DNA of 64,000 bases from Sphingomonas sp. Root720 (lineage in GTDB: Bacteria; Pseudomonadota; Alphaproteobacteria; Sphingomonadales; Sphingomonadaceae): NCBI RefSeq assembly GCF_001428605.1, contig NZ_LMID01000011.1, positions 902,721-966,720 on the forward strand, written 5' to 3'. Positions 35,608 through 44,729 of this stretch are shown piece after piece (the first letter of the stretch is position 1; each line of letters starts with the position of its first letter). Under the pieces are notes generated by a model that ran no database searches, was not told where the DNA came from, and saw only the letters and a program-made list of their open reading frames with translations. The position numbers were made by a program, and so were the translations under genes.

Positions 35608-36993
35608 ATGACCCGATTGGCCGAACCGCCGCCCCTCGACCAGCCCGACCTCGGCGGCGGAGGGGCGTCCGGATCGGCGGCTGCTCCCGCATTGGCCGAC
35701 AGTCCCGCCTATCGGCCGGTGGCGGCCTGGTGCTCGGTCGGCATCCTGTTGATCTTCTCGCTGTTTTCCTTCCTCGACCGGCAGATCATCGCGCTGCTCG
35801 TCGACCCGATCAAACAGGATCTCGGGCTGACCGACACCCAGCTCGGCCTGCTGCAGGGCCTGGCCTTCGCGCTGCTCTACGCGGTCGCGGGCCTGCCGAT
35901 TGGCTGGGCGGTCGATCGCTATCCACGCCGGATCATCCTGTTCGCCGGCATCGCGATATGGTCGGTCGCTTCCGCTTCCTGCGGGCTGGCGCGCAACTTC
36001 TGGCAGATGTTCATCGGCCGCACCTTCGTCGGGGTGGGCGAGGCCAGCATGGGCCCGACCGCCGTGTCGCTGATCAGCGACCTGTTCCCGCGCGACCGGG
36101 TGGCGACGCCGCTCGGCGTCTACTCGGCCGGCTTCTACATCGGCGGCGGCGTGGCGCTGACCGTCGGCGGCTGGGTCGTCAGCCTTTTCTCCGGACAACC
36201 GGTCGTCGACCTTCCGATCATCGGGGCGACCGCGCCCTGGCAGGCGGTCCTCATCGCCACCGGCCTGCCCGGCGTGATCGTGGCCTTCCTGGCCTTCGCC
36301 ATCTACGAACCGCGATCGCCCGAACATCTGCGCAGGATCCGGTCGCGGCCCGCCCAGGCGAGCGTCGCCGCTTTCCTGCGCGGACGCTGGCGTCTGGTTT
36401 CGCTGGCCTATGGCGGCTTCGGCATCGCCGCCTTCGTCAGCTACGCGATCACCGCCTGGACGCCGACCTACTTCATCCGCGTCTTCAAATGGTCGGCGAC
36501 CGATGTCGGCTGGACCTATGGATTGATCGTCGGCCTTTCCGGGGCGTCCGGCGCCTTCCTCGGCGGCGTGCTCATGGATCGCATCTATCGCGGCGGCCGG
36601 ACCGACGCCTATTTCCTCGTCGCCGGGATCGCTTCGCTGATCGCGACGCCGTTGTTCGCGGGCGCTTTTTTCGTCGCGTCGCCGAACGTCGCCCTGATGA
36701 TGCTCAGCGGCGGTCTCGTGATGTTCGGGACGATCTCGGCCGCATCCTATTCGACCTGGCAGAAGATCGCGCCGCCCGCGGTGCGTGGGCGGGTCACGGC
36801 GACCTATATCCTGATCGGCGCGATCGTCGGGTCGGGGCTCGGGCCGCTGTCGACCGGGCTGGTCACCGACTATGTGATGCGCGATCCTCTTGCGGTCGGC
36901 TATTCGATCGCATTGATCAGCGGATTGTCCTTTCCGGTGATGGCGCTGCTGTTCCTGACCGGACGCGGACAGATGCGGGCGCTGACCGACTGA
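35608..36993 (+). CDS. MFS transporter, Spinster-like
   Basis: 461 residues with ~12 membrane segments, starting 'VGILLIFSLFSFLDRQIIALL' and carrying 'GLAFALLYAVAGLPIGWAVDRYPRR', which resembles the SPNS-type MFS found in many sphingomonads near hydrophobic-compound degradation genes. The first 35 residues are cytosolic, proline- and alanine-rich. GGGAGCAGG precedes ATG 35608. Imports or exports a pathway substrate or intermediate; direction unknown. Confidence 0.9.
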   Translation: MTRLAEPPPLDQPDLGGGGASGSAAAPALADSPAYRPVAAWCSVGILLIFSLFSFLDRQIIALLVDPIKQDLGLTDTQLGLLQGLAFALLYAVAGLPIGWAVDRYPRRIILFAGIAIWSVASASCGLARNFWQMFIGRTFVGVGEASMGPTAVSLISDLFPRDRVATPLGVYSAGFYIGGGVALTVGGWVVSLFSGQPVVDLPIIGATAPWQAVLIATGLPGVIVAFLAFAIYEPRSPEHLRRIRSRPAQASVAAFLRGRWRLVSLAYGGFGIAAFVSYAITAWTPTYFIRVFKWSATDVGWTYGLIVGLSGASGAFLGGVLMDRIYRGGRTDAYFLVAGIASLIATPLFAGAFFVASPNVALMMLSGGLVMFGTISAASYSTWQKIAPPAVRGRVTATYILIGAIVGSGLGPLSTGLVTDYVMRDPLAVGYSIALISGLSFPVMALLFLTGRGQMRALTD

Positions 36994-37027
36994 GACCGTC
37001 CCTGCCGTCGGCGAAGGCGGAGGTTGG

Positions 37028-37903
37028 CTAAGCGCGCGCCTGGGTGCGGAATTGGCTCGGCGAGCAGCCCACCATTCTTTTGAACGCGACCGAGAAGCTG
37101 CTCGGCGAGGTGAAGCCCAGCCGGTAGGTGATTTCCTTCATCGACAGATGGCTGTTCGCGAGTAGGCTCTTGGCATGTTCGACGGTCGAGACCGAGATGA
37201 ACTCGAGCACCGACTGGCCGGTGGTCGCGCGGAAGCGGCGGCGGAAATGCGAGACGCTCATACCCAGCTCGCCCGCAAGCGCGGCCGCGGTAGGAATGTC
37301 GCCCTGCCGTGCCTCGACCATGGCGAGGATGCGGTTGAGCTGGGCAGGCGACAGCCGGCCCATCCTGGCTTCGGGCATGGCGCCGAAACCGGCGGTCCGT
37401 TGCCCGCCACCGTCCCGGATGATCTCGATCACGGCGGTCTGCAGCAGCGACTCGATGAGCGCGTCGGAGGCGAAGCCCGGCTCCAGCAGTTCGAGCGAGA
37501 TCCGGTGCAGGCAGGCGCGGGCGTTGCCGTTCTTCACGCCCAGATATTTGTCGACCTCCACCTCGCCGACATCGAAGCTCTGGCCGAGGAGCTTTTCGAT
37601 CCAGTGTTGCGAGAAGCTGCACTTCAGGGTGCGCGCGTGATGGTGGCCGGGGTCGTCGACGAAGACCTTCAGCGTCGATCCCGCCGGGAACAGCGAGACG
37701 TGGCCCAGATGGTGCGCGGATCCCCCGCTCAGCGATCCCCGCAGGTCGAGGCTGAAGGGCAGCAGCCGATAATGGATGCTGTCCAGCCGATCCTGGTAGA
37801 TGAAGGATTCCTGCCACTGATAGTCGATAATGCCGATGGCGGCGTCATCGAGACGCCGTTCGGCGATAATGGTCGACGGGCATTTTTCAAGGACGGCCTG
37901 CAT
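37028..37903 (-). CDS. AraC-family transcriptional regulator (2)
   Basis: 291 residues. The C-terminal AraC domain has 'LAGELGMSVSHFRRRFRATTG' and 'LSMKEITYRLGFTSPSSFSVAFKR'. It is paralogous in layout to the regulator at 16050-16955. GAGGTG precedes ATG 37903. Divergent from the TonB receptor at 38268, which it may control through the inverted repeat between them. Confidence 0.9.
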   Translation of the reverse strand: MQAVLEKCPSTIIAERRLDDAAIGIIDYQWQESFIYQDRLDSIHYRLLPFSLDLRGSLSGGSAHHLGHVSLFPAGSTLKVFVDDPGHHHARTLKCSFSQHWIEKLLGQSFDVGEVEVDKYLGVKNGNARACLHRISLELLEPGFASDALIESLLQTAVIEIIRDGGGQRTAGFGAMPEARMGRLSPAQLNRILAMVEARQGDIPTAAALAGELGMSVSHFRRRFRATTGQSVLEFISVSTVEHAKSLLANSHLSMKEITYRLGFTSPSSFSVAFKRMVGCSPSQFRTQARA

Positions 37904-38267
37904 CGCGGCACCTCAGCCTGATCGTCTGATTCTTCCGTAGCATTGCCGCTGTCGCACGAGGTGACAAGAACTGGCACCCCTGTATCGCGCGGGACCGATG
38001 CGCCAGGCAATATCCATGACTTTGGCATAATGCGTTTTTATGTGGCGGATGGCCCGCGGGCGCGGTGTGCAAGGCTTTCGAAAATCGACTTTTACATTTT
38101 CGATTGGGCCCGGGCGATTGTCGCCCGCGATCCTCCGCTTCATCACGGAGGCACCAATGATGGTCCGCGTCCCGTTCAGGACGATGCGCCGGTCGCGACC
38201 GGCCGAGCGTGATCTGGAACTACACCAGGCCGAACGCGACGACGGACGAAAAGGGGGGAGAGGATTG
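37904..38267. promoter_or_regulatory. 364-base divergent region between AraC and a TonB receptor
   Basis: The only strong structure seen is the inverted repeat TCGAAAAT (38078-38085) / ATTTTCGA (38096-38103) with a ten-base spacer. CATAAT occurs at 38026-38031 without a partner -35. No gene is supported here. Confidence 0.45.
38078..38103. repeat. Perfect 8-base inverted repeat, possible operator
   Basis: TCGAAAAT and ATTTTCGA arms are separated by ten bases, so the half-site centres are about 1.7 helical turns apart. Position between the AraC gene and the TonB receptor makes an operator plausible. The core GAAAAT/ATTTTC recurs in the repeat at 32837-32855. Confidence 0.5.
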
Positions 38268-40502
38268 ATGCGTAAATATTCCGGAATTCGTCGCCAGTTG
38301 CTGTCGGGCCTGGCGGTCGTCGCCACGATCGGCCTGCCCTCGCTCGCTTCGGCGCAAGCCGCCGATGCCGACGACAATGACGGCCTGCAGGAAATCGTCG
38401 TCACGGCCCAGAAGCGGAGCCAGAACCTGCAGGACGTGCCGGTTTCGGTCAGCGCGGTCGACGGCACCGCGCTGGCATCCGCCAACATTACAAGCGCGAA
38501 CGACCTCGGACGGCTCGTGCCGTCGCTGACGATCTTCGCCACCTCGGGCTCGGTCCAGCCGTTTCTGCGCGGCATCGGCAACCCCGGTTCGCTGGTCGGC
38601 AACGAGGCGAGCAACGCCGTCTATATCGATGGCGTCTATCTCGTCCGGGTGCCTTCGACGCTGCTCCAGCTCAACAGCATCGCGCGGGTCGAGGTGCTCA
38701 AGGGGCCGCAGGGCACGCTGTTCGGTCGCAACGCCAGCGGCGGCCTGATCCACGTCGTCACCCGCGATCCGAGCCAGACGCCGGTGATCGAGGGCAGTAT
38801 CGGCTACGGCAACTACCAGACGACCCGCGCCAGCATCTATGCCTCGACCGGTCTGGCCGAGGGGCTCGCCATCGATGTCAGCGGCCTGCTGATCGACCAG
38901 GGCGAGGGGTGGGGCAAGAATGTCGTCGACGGCCGCGACTGGGGCCGCGAGAACACCAAGGCGATCCGGAGCAAGTTGCGCTGGGAAGCCGGGGACGAAA
39001 CGACGATCACGCTGACCGGCGACTATAACCGCTCGAACAACGATTTCATCGCGCAGAGCCAATATCTGCCGGGCGTCCAGCGCGGTTATGACCTGCCGCC
39101 CTTCGGCCTGCAGCCGCGCCTCGGCTTCTACGATATCGAAGCGAACGACACGCCCGTCAGCCGCAGCCGCAACTGGGGCGTCTCGGGCAAGCTCGAGCAG
39201 GATCTCTCCTTCGCGACGCTGACCTCGATCACCGCCTATCGCCGCGACAAGAGCTTCATCACTTTCGATTCCGACTTCGGCCGGCAGAATCTCCTGCGCG
39301 CCGACCTGTTCGGCCGGGTCCGGCAGATCTCGCAGGAACTGCAGCTCGCATCGCGCGAGGGCTCGAGCATCGACTGGCTGGTCGGCGCCTTCTACCTGGA
39401 TTCGCGCTCGGCCTATGTGCCGTCGCGGTTCACCGGCGCGGCGATCGACTTCGCGGCCGGCGGCCTGCCGGCGGTCAGCGACACCTATGGCCGTTCGAGC
39501 ACCAAGTCGGCCGCGGTCTACGGCCAGGCGACCGTCCCGCTGATGGAGCGGCTGAACCTGACCCTGGGCGGCCGCTACACGCGGGACAAGCTCCGCGGCA
39601 GCGGCCGGGGGGATTTCTACCTGGTCGGCAGTCCGGTCGTTCCGGGGGCGACCATCACCGGCGCACAGACCTTCAAGAAGTTCACCTACAAGGCGTCGCT
39701 CGACTACAGGCTGGACGACGACCTGATGGTGTATGCGTCGCAGAGCCGCGGCTACAAGGCCGGGTTGTTCAACACGCTGCCCTTCCTGCCGACCGCGGCG
39801 AAGCCGGAAATTCTCGACGCCAGCGAACTGGGCTTCAAGTCGGAGCTGTTCGACCGGCGCCTGCGGTTGAACGGCGCGGCCTTCTATTATGACTTCAAGA
39901 ACGCGCAGTTCCAGCAGTTCGACGGACCGACCGTGATCATCATCAACGCGCCCGGCGCGCGGATCTACGGCGGCGAGCTCGAAGGCCAGGCCGCGCTCGG
40001 CCGCGGGCTGACGCTGCGGTTCGGCGCGGGATATCTGGACTCCAAATATACCGACTTCCCGAACGCGCAGACGCCGGTTCCCAATCTCAACACCAATCCG
40101 GCGCTGGGCCCCGTCGGCGGCTATGTGAACGGCTTCGCGCCACTCGACGCCACCGGCAACGACATGGTGCGCGTGCCGAAATGGACGCTCAACCTGGGTC
40201 TCAACTACGAACTGGTGACCGAGGCGGGCAAGTTCAATTTCGACGTCAACTACGCCTATAATGACGGCTTCGCCTGGGATGCCGACAATGCCCTGCGGCA
40301 GTCTTCCTATTCGCTCGTCGACGCGCAGGTGAAATATACGCTGCCGGGCAAATATGAGCGTTTCGCGGTCCGCGCCTGGGCGAAGAACATCACCAAGGAA
40401 AAATATTACGTCGCGCAGGTCCAGAGCGATGGCGCGCGCGGCAGCTCGGCGATGCCCGGATCGCCGCGCACCTATGGTCTCGACCTGCTCTTCTCGTTCT
40501 GA
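38268..40502 (+). CDS. TonB-dependent receptor (2)
   Basis: 744 residues. Signal peptide cut after A29 (ASA/Q), TonB box EIVVTA at 42-47, plug with 'LKGPQGTLFGRNASGG', and a barrel ending 'YGLDLLFSF'. ATG 38268 follows AAGGGGGGAGAGGA; frames extending upstream contain no signal peptide and are not used. Followed by an ADC-fold gene with a partly paired GC stem (GAGGCGG 40509-40515 / CCGCCTC 40532-40538) between them. Confidence 0.95.
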   Translation: MRKYSGIRRQLLSGLAVVATIGLPSLASAQAADADDNDGLQEIVVTAQKRSQNLQDVPVSVSAVDGTALASANITSANDLGRLVPSLTIFATSGSVQPFLRGIGNPGSLVGNEASNAVYIDGVYLVRVPSTLLQLNSIARVEVLKGPQGTLFGRNASGGLIHVVTRDPSQTPVIEGSIGYGNYQTTRASIYASTGLAEGLAIDVSGLLIDQGEGWGKNVVDGRDWGRENTKAIRSKLRWEAGDETTITLTGDYNRSNNDFIAQSQYLPGVQRGYDLPPFGLQPRLGFYDIEANDTPVSRSRNWGVSGKLEQDLSFATLTSITAYRRDKSFITFDSDFGRQNLLRADLFGRVRQISQELQLASREGSSIDWLVGAFYLDSRSAYVPSRFTGAAIDFAAGGLPAVSDTYGRSSTKSAAVYGQATVPLMERLNLTLGGRYTRDKLRGSGRGDFYLVGSPVVPGATITGAQTFKKFTYKASLDYRLDDDLMVYASQSRGYKAGLFNTLPFLPTAAKPEILDASELGFKSELFDRRLRLNGAAFYYDFKNAQFQQFDGPTVIIINAPGARIYGGELEGQAALGRGLTLRFGAGYLDSKYTDFPNAQTPVPNLNTNPALGPVGGYVNGFAPLDATGNDMVRVPKWTLNLGLNYELVTEAGKFNFDVNYAYNDGFAWDADNALRQSSYSLVDAQVKYTLPGKYERFAVRAWAKNITKEKYYVAQVQSDGARGSSAMPGSPRTYGLDLLFSF

Positions 40503-40558
40503 ACCTTCGAGGCGGTCCGGTCCGGATCGGGCCGCCTCCCGTCCTGCAAGGAGCCGCC

Positions 40559-41386
40559 ATGGCCCAGCCGACCGACGCTTTCACCGGCGGTATCCTCAAC
40601 CTCACCGGCGTCCGCCCCGGGGCGGCATTCCGATATGACGGGCTGAGCTTCCCCGACATGACCGTCTATATGGTCACCTTCCGCAGCAGCTATGAAGCGA
40701 TCGAGAAGCTGATCCTTCCGCCGCCGCTGAAGGTCGACCGGTCGAAGCCGCCCGAGGTTCACGCCTGGTATTTCACCAGCCGCAACACCCTGCCCATGGA
40801 CGGGCGGGTGACGCCCTATCACGGCTTCCAGTTCCGCGGGCACACCGCGTTCGAAGGCGTGAAGGGTTTTGCGGGCTGGGAATATATCGACAGCCTGGAC
40901 GGCGATAAGACGCATGTCGACATCATGGGCCCCTGGGGCGTCTATTTCGGCATGCTCAAGAAGTTCGCCGACATTCGCTTCGTGCCGACCAGCGTCGACG
41001 CCTTCGAGGTGACGGTCAGCCGGCGGGGCCAGCGCCTGATCACGATGCGGATGCGTATCGGCGCCGAGCTCGATGCCGCGGGCGTCGCCGCGATGAATGC
41101 GGGCGGGTCGGAGACCCTGACGGTGCGCGAGATACCCGATGTCAACTATGCTGGCTTCGTCGACCGGACGGTGTGCTGCTCGCCGACCGATCGCAGCAAC
41201 CAGGTGCTGCGCGCCTGGCAGGCCGAGGACGCCTTCATCGAATTCGGTTCGCTCGAGCAGGATCCGCTGGCGGAGCTGGCGCCCGAGGGGCCGATCCGGG
41301 CGGTCGCCTTCAACGCCACCGCGTCGGTCGAGACCTTCACCGAGATGCGCGTCCTGGGCACCTTGCCGGGTCATCCCGGACATTGA
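40559..41386 (+). CDS. Acetoacetate decarboxylase-fold protein
   Basis: 275 residues. The block 'GVYFGMLKKFADI' with K134-K135 aligns with the Schiff-base lysine and its neighbour in acetoacetate decarboxylase (K115-K116 in the clostridial enzyme). ADC-family proteins decarboxylate or cleave 2- or 3-oxo acids, and some act as aldolase-dehydratases. AAGGAG lies upstream. Its neighbours are a TonB receptor and a Gfo/Idh/MocA gene. Function inferred as lyase on a keto intermediate. Confidence 0.75.
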   Translation: MAQPTDAFTGGILNLTGVRPGAAFRYDGLSFPDMTVYMVTFRSSYEAIEKLILPPPLKVDRSKPPEVHAWYFTSRNTLPMDGRVTPYHGFQFRGHTAFEGVKGFAGWEYIDSLDGDKTHVDIMGPWGVYFGMLKKFADIRFVPTSVDAFEVTVSRRGQRLITMRMRIGAELDAAGVAAMNAGGSETLTVREIPDVNYAGFVDRTVCCSPTDRSNQVLRAWQAEDAFIEFGSLEQDPLAELAPEGPIRAVAFNATASVETFTEMRVLGTLPGHPGH

Positions 41387-41493
41387 TCGGCAGGGGAGAA
41401 TCTTGCTCGCAATCGTCATCGGATCGGCGCTGGCGCGCTGATGCCACCGTCATAGGGTAAGGAAGCGAAGGACGACGACGGGAGAAGGCGCGG

Positions 41494-42651
41494 ATGACGG
41501 CGAGCGGCAATGACGGAAAGGCGCGGGACGCGAAGATCCGGATCGGCATCCTCGGGGCGAGCGCCAACCCCTTCGCCTGGGCGAGCGCCGCGCACATACC
41601 GGCGCTCCGGTCGCTTCCCGAATATGAGCTGGTCGCCGTCGCCTCGCGCAACCAGGACAATGCCGATGCCGCCGCCGCCAAGCACGGCATCCCCCGCGCC
41701 TATGGCGATTATCACGAGATGCTCGCGCAGCCCGATCTCGACATGATCATCGTCAGCACCGGTTCGGCGCATCATCATCAGTTCGTGATGCCGGCGATCG
41801 AGGCCGGCAAGCATGTCTTCTGCGAGTGGCCGTTCGGGACCAGCATGGCGCAGGCGCTCGAGATGCGCGACGCCGCGCGGGCGAAGGGCGTGCGCACGCT
41901 CGTAGGTCTGCAGAATCGCTGCGCGCCGATCGTCGCCTATGTCCGCGACCTGATCGCGCAGGGCTATGTCGGCACGCTCTGGTCGGTGAACTTCGACCGT
42001 GCCAACGATCAGACCGCACGGATGGCCGTCAGCCAGGCCTATGTCGACTTTCTCGAACAGGCCAATGCCGGCCTGCGCATCATGGGCGGTCATGCGCTCG
42101 ACACGCTGGCCGCCTATGTCGGCGAGTTCGTCGATCTCCAGGCCTATATGACGATCGGGATGAAGGAGATCCGGCTGGACAGCGGCAAGGTCGTGCCGAT
42201 GACCCACAAGGATCATATCCTGGTCAATGGCCGACTGGACAGCGGGGCGGTGGCTTCGATCGTGATGAAGCAGAATTCGCCCACCTATAAGCCCTTCCAC
42301 CTGGAGATCAGCGGATCGGGCGGCGCGCTGATCATCACCACCGAGGGCGACCTCGATCCCAGCGAGCGCCACCCCGGCGTCCCCAATGATTACCTCATCT
42401 ACGGCACGCCGAAGCTTGGCGGCGCGTTCGAACCGCTGAGCATCCCGCCCCGATATCGCACCGTGCCGGGAGAGACGCCCGATACCCAGCCGCTCAACGT
42501 CGCGCACATGTTCCAGGACTTCGCCCGGGCGCTGGTCGAGGATCGGCCGGGCCCGCTCGATTTCGACCATGGCGTGATGCGGCACCGGCAGCTCGAAACC
42601 ATCGCCCGCGCCGCCGAAACCGGCATGCGGCAGCCGTTCTCCGCCGGATAG
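41494..42651 (+). CDS. Gfo/Idh/MocA-family oxidoreductase lacking the EKP lysine (Gal80-like)
   Basis: 385 residues. Rossmann 'GILGAS' near residue 18 and the typical 'GKHVFCEWPFG' block at 106-115, where the otherwise invariant catalytic EKP reads E111-W112-P113. The C-terminal 'GGHALDTLAAY' histidine is retained. The yeast regulator Gal80 also has EWP at this spot, so a non-catalytic, NAD(P)-sensing or altered-chemistry role is possible. GGGAGAAGG precedes ATG 41494. Confidence 0.85.
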   Translation: MTASGNDGKARDAKIRIGILGASANPFAWASAAHIPALRSLPEYELVAVASRNQDNADAAAAKHGIPRAYGDYHEMLAQPDLDMIIVSTGSAHHHQFVMPAIEAGKHVFCEWPFGTSMAQALEMRDAARAKGVRTLVGLQNRCAPIVAYVRDLIAQGYVGTLWSVNFDRANDQTARMAVSQAYVDFLEQANAGLRIMGGHALDTLAAYVGEFVDLQAYMTIGMKEIRLDSGKVVPMTHKDHILVNGRLDSGAVASIVMKQNSPTYKPFHLEISGSGGALIITTEGDLDPSERHPGVPNDYLIYGTPKLGGAFEPLSIPPRYRTVPGETPDTQPLNVAHMFQDFARALVEDRPGPLDFDHGVMRHRQLETIARAAETGMRQPFSAG

Positions 42652-42700
42652 GCGCGACCCGATGGTGCCGCCGTTGCCGATCGAGGAGCCTTGACCGTCG

Positions 42701-43387
42701 ATGGCAAGCACCGCATCGACGGAGGCGATGTCCACCGCGCCACCCTCTGCCCCGCCCTCCGCATCGCCAGAGACCCGCGAGCAGCTGATCGCGACGGCGC
42801 TGCGCATCTTCGCGGGGCAGGGCTATGACGGCGCGTCGACCCGCGACATCGCCCGCGCGTCGGGTGTCGCCCTGTCGGCGATCAGCTATCATTTCGGCAG
42901 CAAGCCCGAACTCTATGCAGCGGTGGCGGATCGCGCCGCGACGGTGATGTTCGCGCCGATCGAGGCGCATGTGGCGCGGGCCGAAGCGATCGCCGCCGCG
43001 CGACCGACGCGCGAACAGGCGCGCGACGCGCTCGTCCAACTCATCGACGCGGTCGCGGTCTCGCTGCTGGCGACCGGGCATGAAGCGGAAGCGGCCAACC
43101 AGTTCGGCATGCGCGAACTGGCGATCGGCGGTCCCGAGGTCGATCGGATCCATCGCGGCGTCGTGGAGCCGATCGTCACCGCCGCCGCCGCCCTGCTCGC
43201 CGCGGCGCTGGGCGGCGACAGGCGGGATCATGGCCTGGTCGCGACCACCTTGTTCGGGCCGATCACGCTGATGCGCCTGCTCCACAACCGCAGCCTCGGC
43301 GACATGGCATCGGCCGAAGCCGAAGGGCTGCTGGCGACCGTCCGTGCCGTCAGCAAATGCAACGCGATGATCCTTTTCGACAAGTGA
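42701..43387 (+). CDS. TetR-family transcriptional regulator (CerR/DUF1956-type C-domain)
   Basis: 228 residues. The N-terminal HTH spans ~24-67, with 'TALRIFAGQGYDGASTRDIA' and 'SYHFGSKPELYAAV'. The C-terminal domain shows the CerR-type pattern. ATG 42701 is used; 42728 (behind GGAGG, but only two bases away) is possible. Its target is probably the divergon-like gap to the P450 downstream, which contains a promoter overlapped by an inverted repeat. Confidence 0.9.
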   Translation: MASTASTEAMSTAPPSAPPSASPETREQLIATALRIFAGQGYDGASTRDIARASGVALSAISYHFGSKPELYAAVADRAATVMFAPIEAHVARAEAIAAARPTREQARDALVQLIDAVAVSLLATGHEAEAANQFGMRELAIGGPEVDRIHRGVVEPIVTAAAALLAAALGGDRRDHGLVATTLFGPITLMRLLHNRSLGDMASAEAEGLLATVRAVSKCNAMILFDK

Positions 43388-43403
43388 AAAAAGCCTCGAT
43401 GGC

Positions 43404-43432
43404 TTGGTAGCTTTTCGCCTGGAGGGTATAGG
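43404..43432 (+). promoter_or_regulatory. Candidate sigma-70 promoter of the P450 (3)
   Basis: TTGGTA (43404-43409) and TATAGG (43427-43432) are separated by 17 bases, the preferred spacing. The downstream hexamer is only a fair match. The inverted repeat 43429-43448 overlaps its -10. Confidence 0.4.
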
Positions 43433-43448
43433 TCGGTCGATCGACCTA
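43429..43448. repeat. Inverted repeat, candidate TetR operator
   Basis: TAGGTCG (43429-43435) and CGACCTA (43442-43448) with a six-base spacer, which itself includes GTCGATCGAC symmetry. Placed between the TetR gene and the P450 and overlapping the putative -10. Confidence 0.55.
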
Positions 43449-43467
43449 AACGATAAAGGAGGGCGGG

Positions 43468-44679
43468 ATGGACCAGCTGATCGACATGAAGGACGTACCG
43501 GGCCATGTCCCGCCCGAGTTGATCTTCGACTTCGACCTGCACCGCGATCCCATGCTGGACCGGGATCTCCATCGCGGTTATTTCGCGCTCCACGCCGATG
43601 CGCCGGGCCTGTTCTACACGCGCCGCAACGGCGGCCATTGGGTCGCGACCAGCTATGACATCGTCCGGACGATGATGCTCAGTCCCGCGATCTTCTCCAG
43701 CAGCGGCACCGCCGTTCCCGCGGCGCCGCCGGAACTGGCCGTGCCGTTCCCGCCGCTCGACATGGACGATCCCGAGCATCGCAAATATCGAGCCCTGCTC
43801 AACAGGTTCCTGGCGCCGTCGGTGGTGCGGCGGATGGAGGCCACCGTCCGGACGCTGGCGCGCGAACTGATCGCCGATATCGTCGCCGGCGGGCGGGCGT
43901 GCGAATATGTCGAGCAATTCTCGTCGCGCCTGCCGGTCGGCATCTGGATGGCGATCATGGGCATGGACTTCTCGCGGCGGCGAGAGATCATCAACTGGGT
44001 CCACGTCATCATCGGCCATTATTCGGACGGCGACCGGGGGCGGGTGATGGAGGAACTCTACGCCTATCAGGGGCAACTCGCCGACGAGCGGGAACGCAAT
44101 CCCGGCGACGATCCGATCAGCTTCCTGCTTCAGGCCGAGGTCGATGGTCAAAAGCTCAGCCGGAAGATGGTCCTGGACATCTGCAACCTGCTGTTCACCG
44201 CGGGGCTCGATACCGTTACCAACGCGCTGACCTTCCTGACCCGCTTCCTGGCCGAAAACCCGGATCATCAGCAGCGGCTTCGCGACGACCCCGGCACCAT
44301 TCCGAGGGCGATCGAGGAGATGCTGCGCCGGCACGCCTTCGTGAACACCGGCCGTCGGGTGATGAGCGACACCGAACTGGGCGGCGTCGGTCTGCGCCGC
44401 GGCGACCATGTGTTGGGCGCGCTCGCTGCGGCGACCAACGATCCGAGGCAATGGGAAGACCCGCTGACGGTCGATTTCGACCGTGACGCGCGGGGCCATC
44501 TGGCCTTCAATACCGGGCCGCATGCCTGCGCCGGCATCCATCTCGCGCGGCTCGAACTGCGGGTGTGCCTGGAGGAATGGCTGGCCGCGATCCCGACGTT
44601 CCGGACCGCGCCCGATTATGTGCCGGTGGTGCGCAAGGGGCAGACCATGGGGCTCGAAAGCCTCGATCTCGTCTGGTGA
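43468..44679 (+). CDS. Cytochrome P450 (3)
   Basis: 403 residues. AGLDT at 245-249 (oxygen activation), ExxR at E284-R287, haem loop FNTGPHACAG with C354. AAAGGAGGGCGGG precedes the ATG. Downstream of the TetR gene with a promoter and operator-like element in the 80-base gap, so probably inducible. A short bidirectional terminator follows. Substrate unknown; no ferredoxin in the neighbourhood. Confidence 0.95.
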   Translation: MDQLIDMKDVPGHVPPELIFDFDLHRDPMLDRDLHRGYFALHADAPGLFYTRRNGGHWVATSYDIVRTMMLSPAIFSSSGTAVPAAPPELAVPFPPLDMDDPEHRKYRALLNRFLAPSVVRRMEATVRTLARELIADIVAGGRACEYVEQFSSRLPVGIWMAIMGMDFSRRREIINWVHVIIGHYSDGDRGRVMEELYAYQGQLADERERNPGDDPISFLLQAEVDGQKLSRKMVLDICNLLFTAGLDTVTNALTFLTRFLAENPDHQQRLRDDPGTIPRAIEEMLRRHAFVNTGRRVMSDTELGGVGLRRGDHVLGALAAATNDPRQWEDPLTVDFDRDARGHLAFNTGPHACAGIHLARLELRVCLEEWLAAIPTFRTAPDYVPVVRKGQTMGLESLDLVW

Positions 44680-44688
44680 AACCGAAAC

Positions 44689-44718
44689 GGGCTCCGACGC
44701 ACCGCGCCGGAGCCCTTT
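44689..44718. terminator. Bidirectional intrinsic terminator
   Basis: GGGCTCCG (44689-44696) pairs with CGGAGCCC (44708-44715), followed by TTT on the plus side and a T-rich stretch on the minus side. Serves the convergent P450 and TonB receptor genes. Confidence 0.75.
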
Positions 44719-44729
44719 CCATCGCGGCT

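Noticed and set aside
41403..41441. 12-codon TTG-initiated frame behind a GGGGAG site before the Gfo gene
   Set aside because: Too short and TTG-initiated; likely part of the 3' region after the ADC gene.
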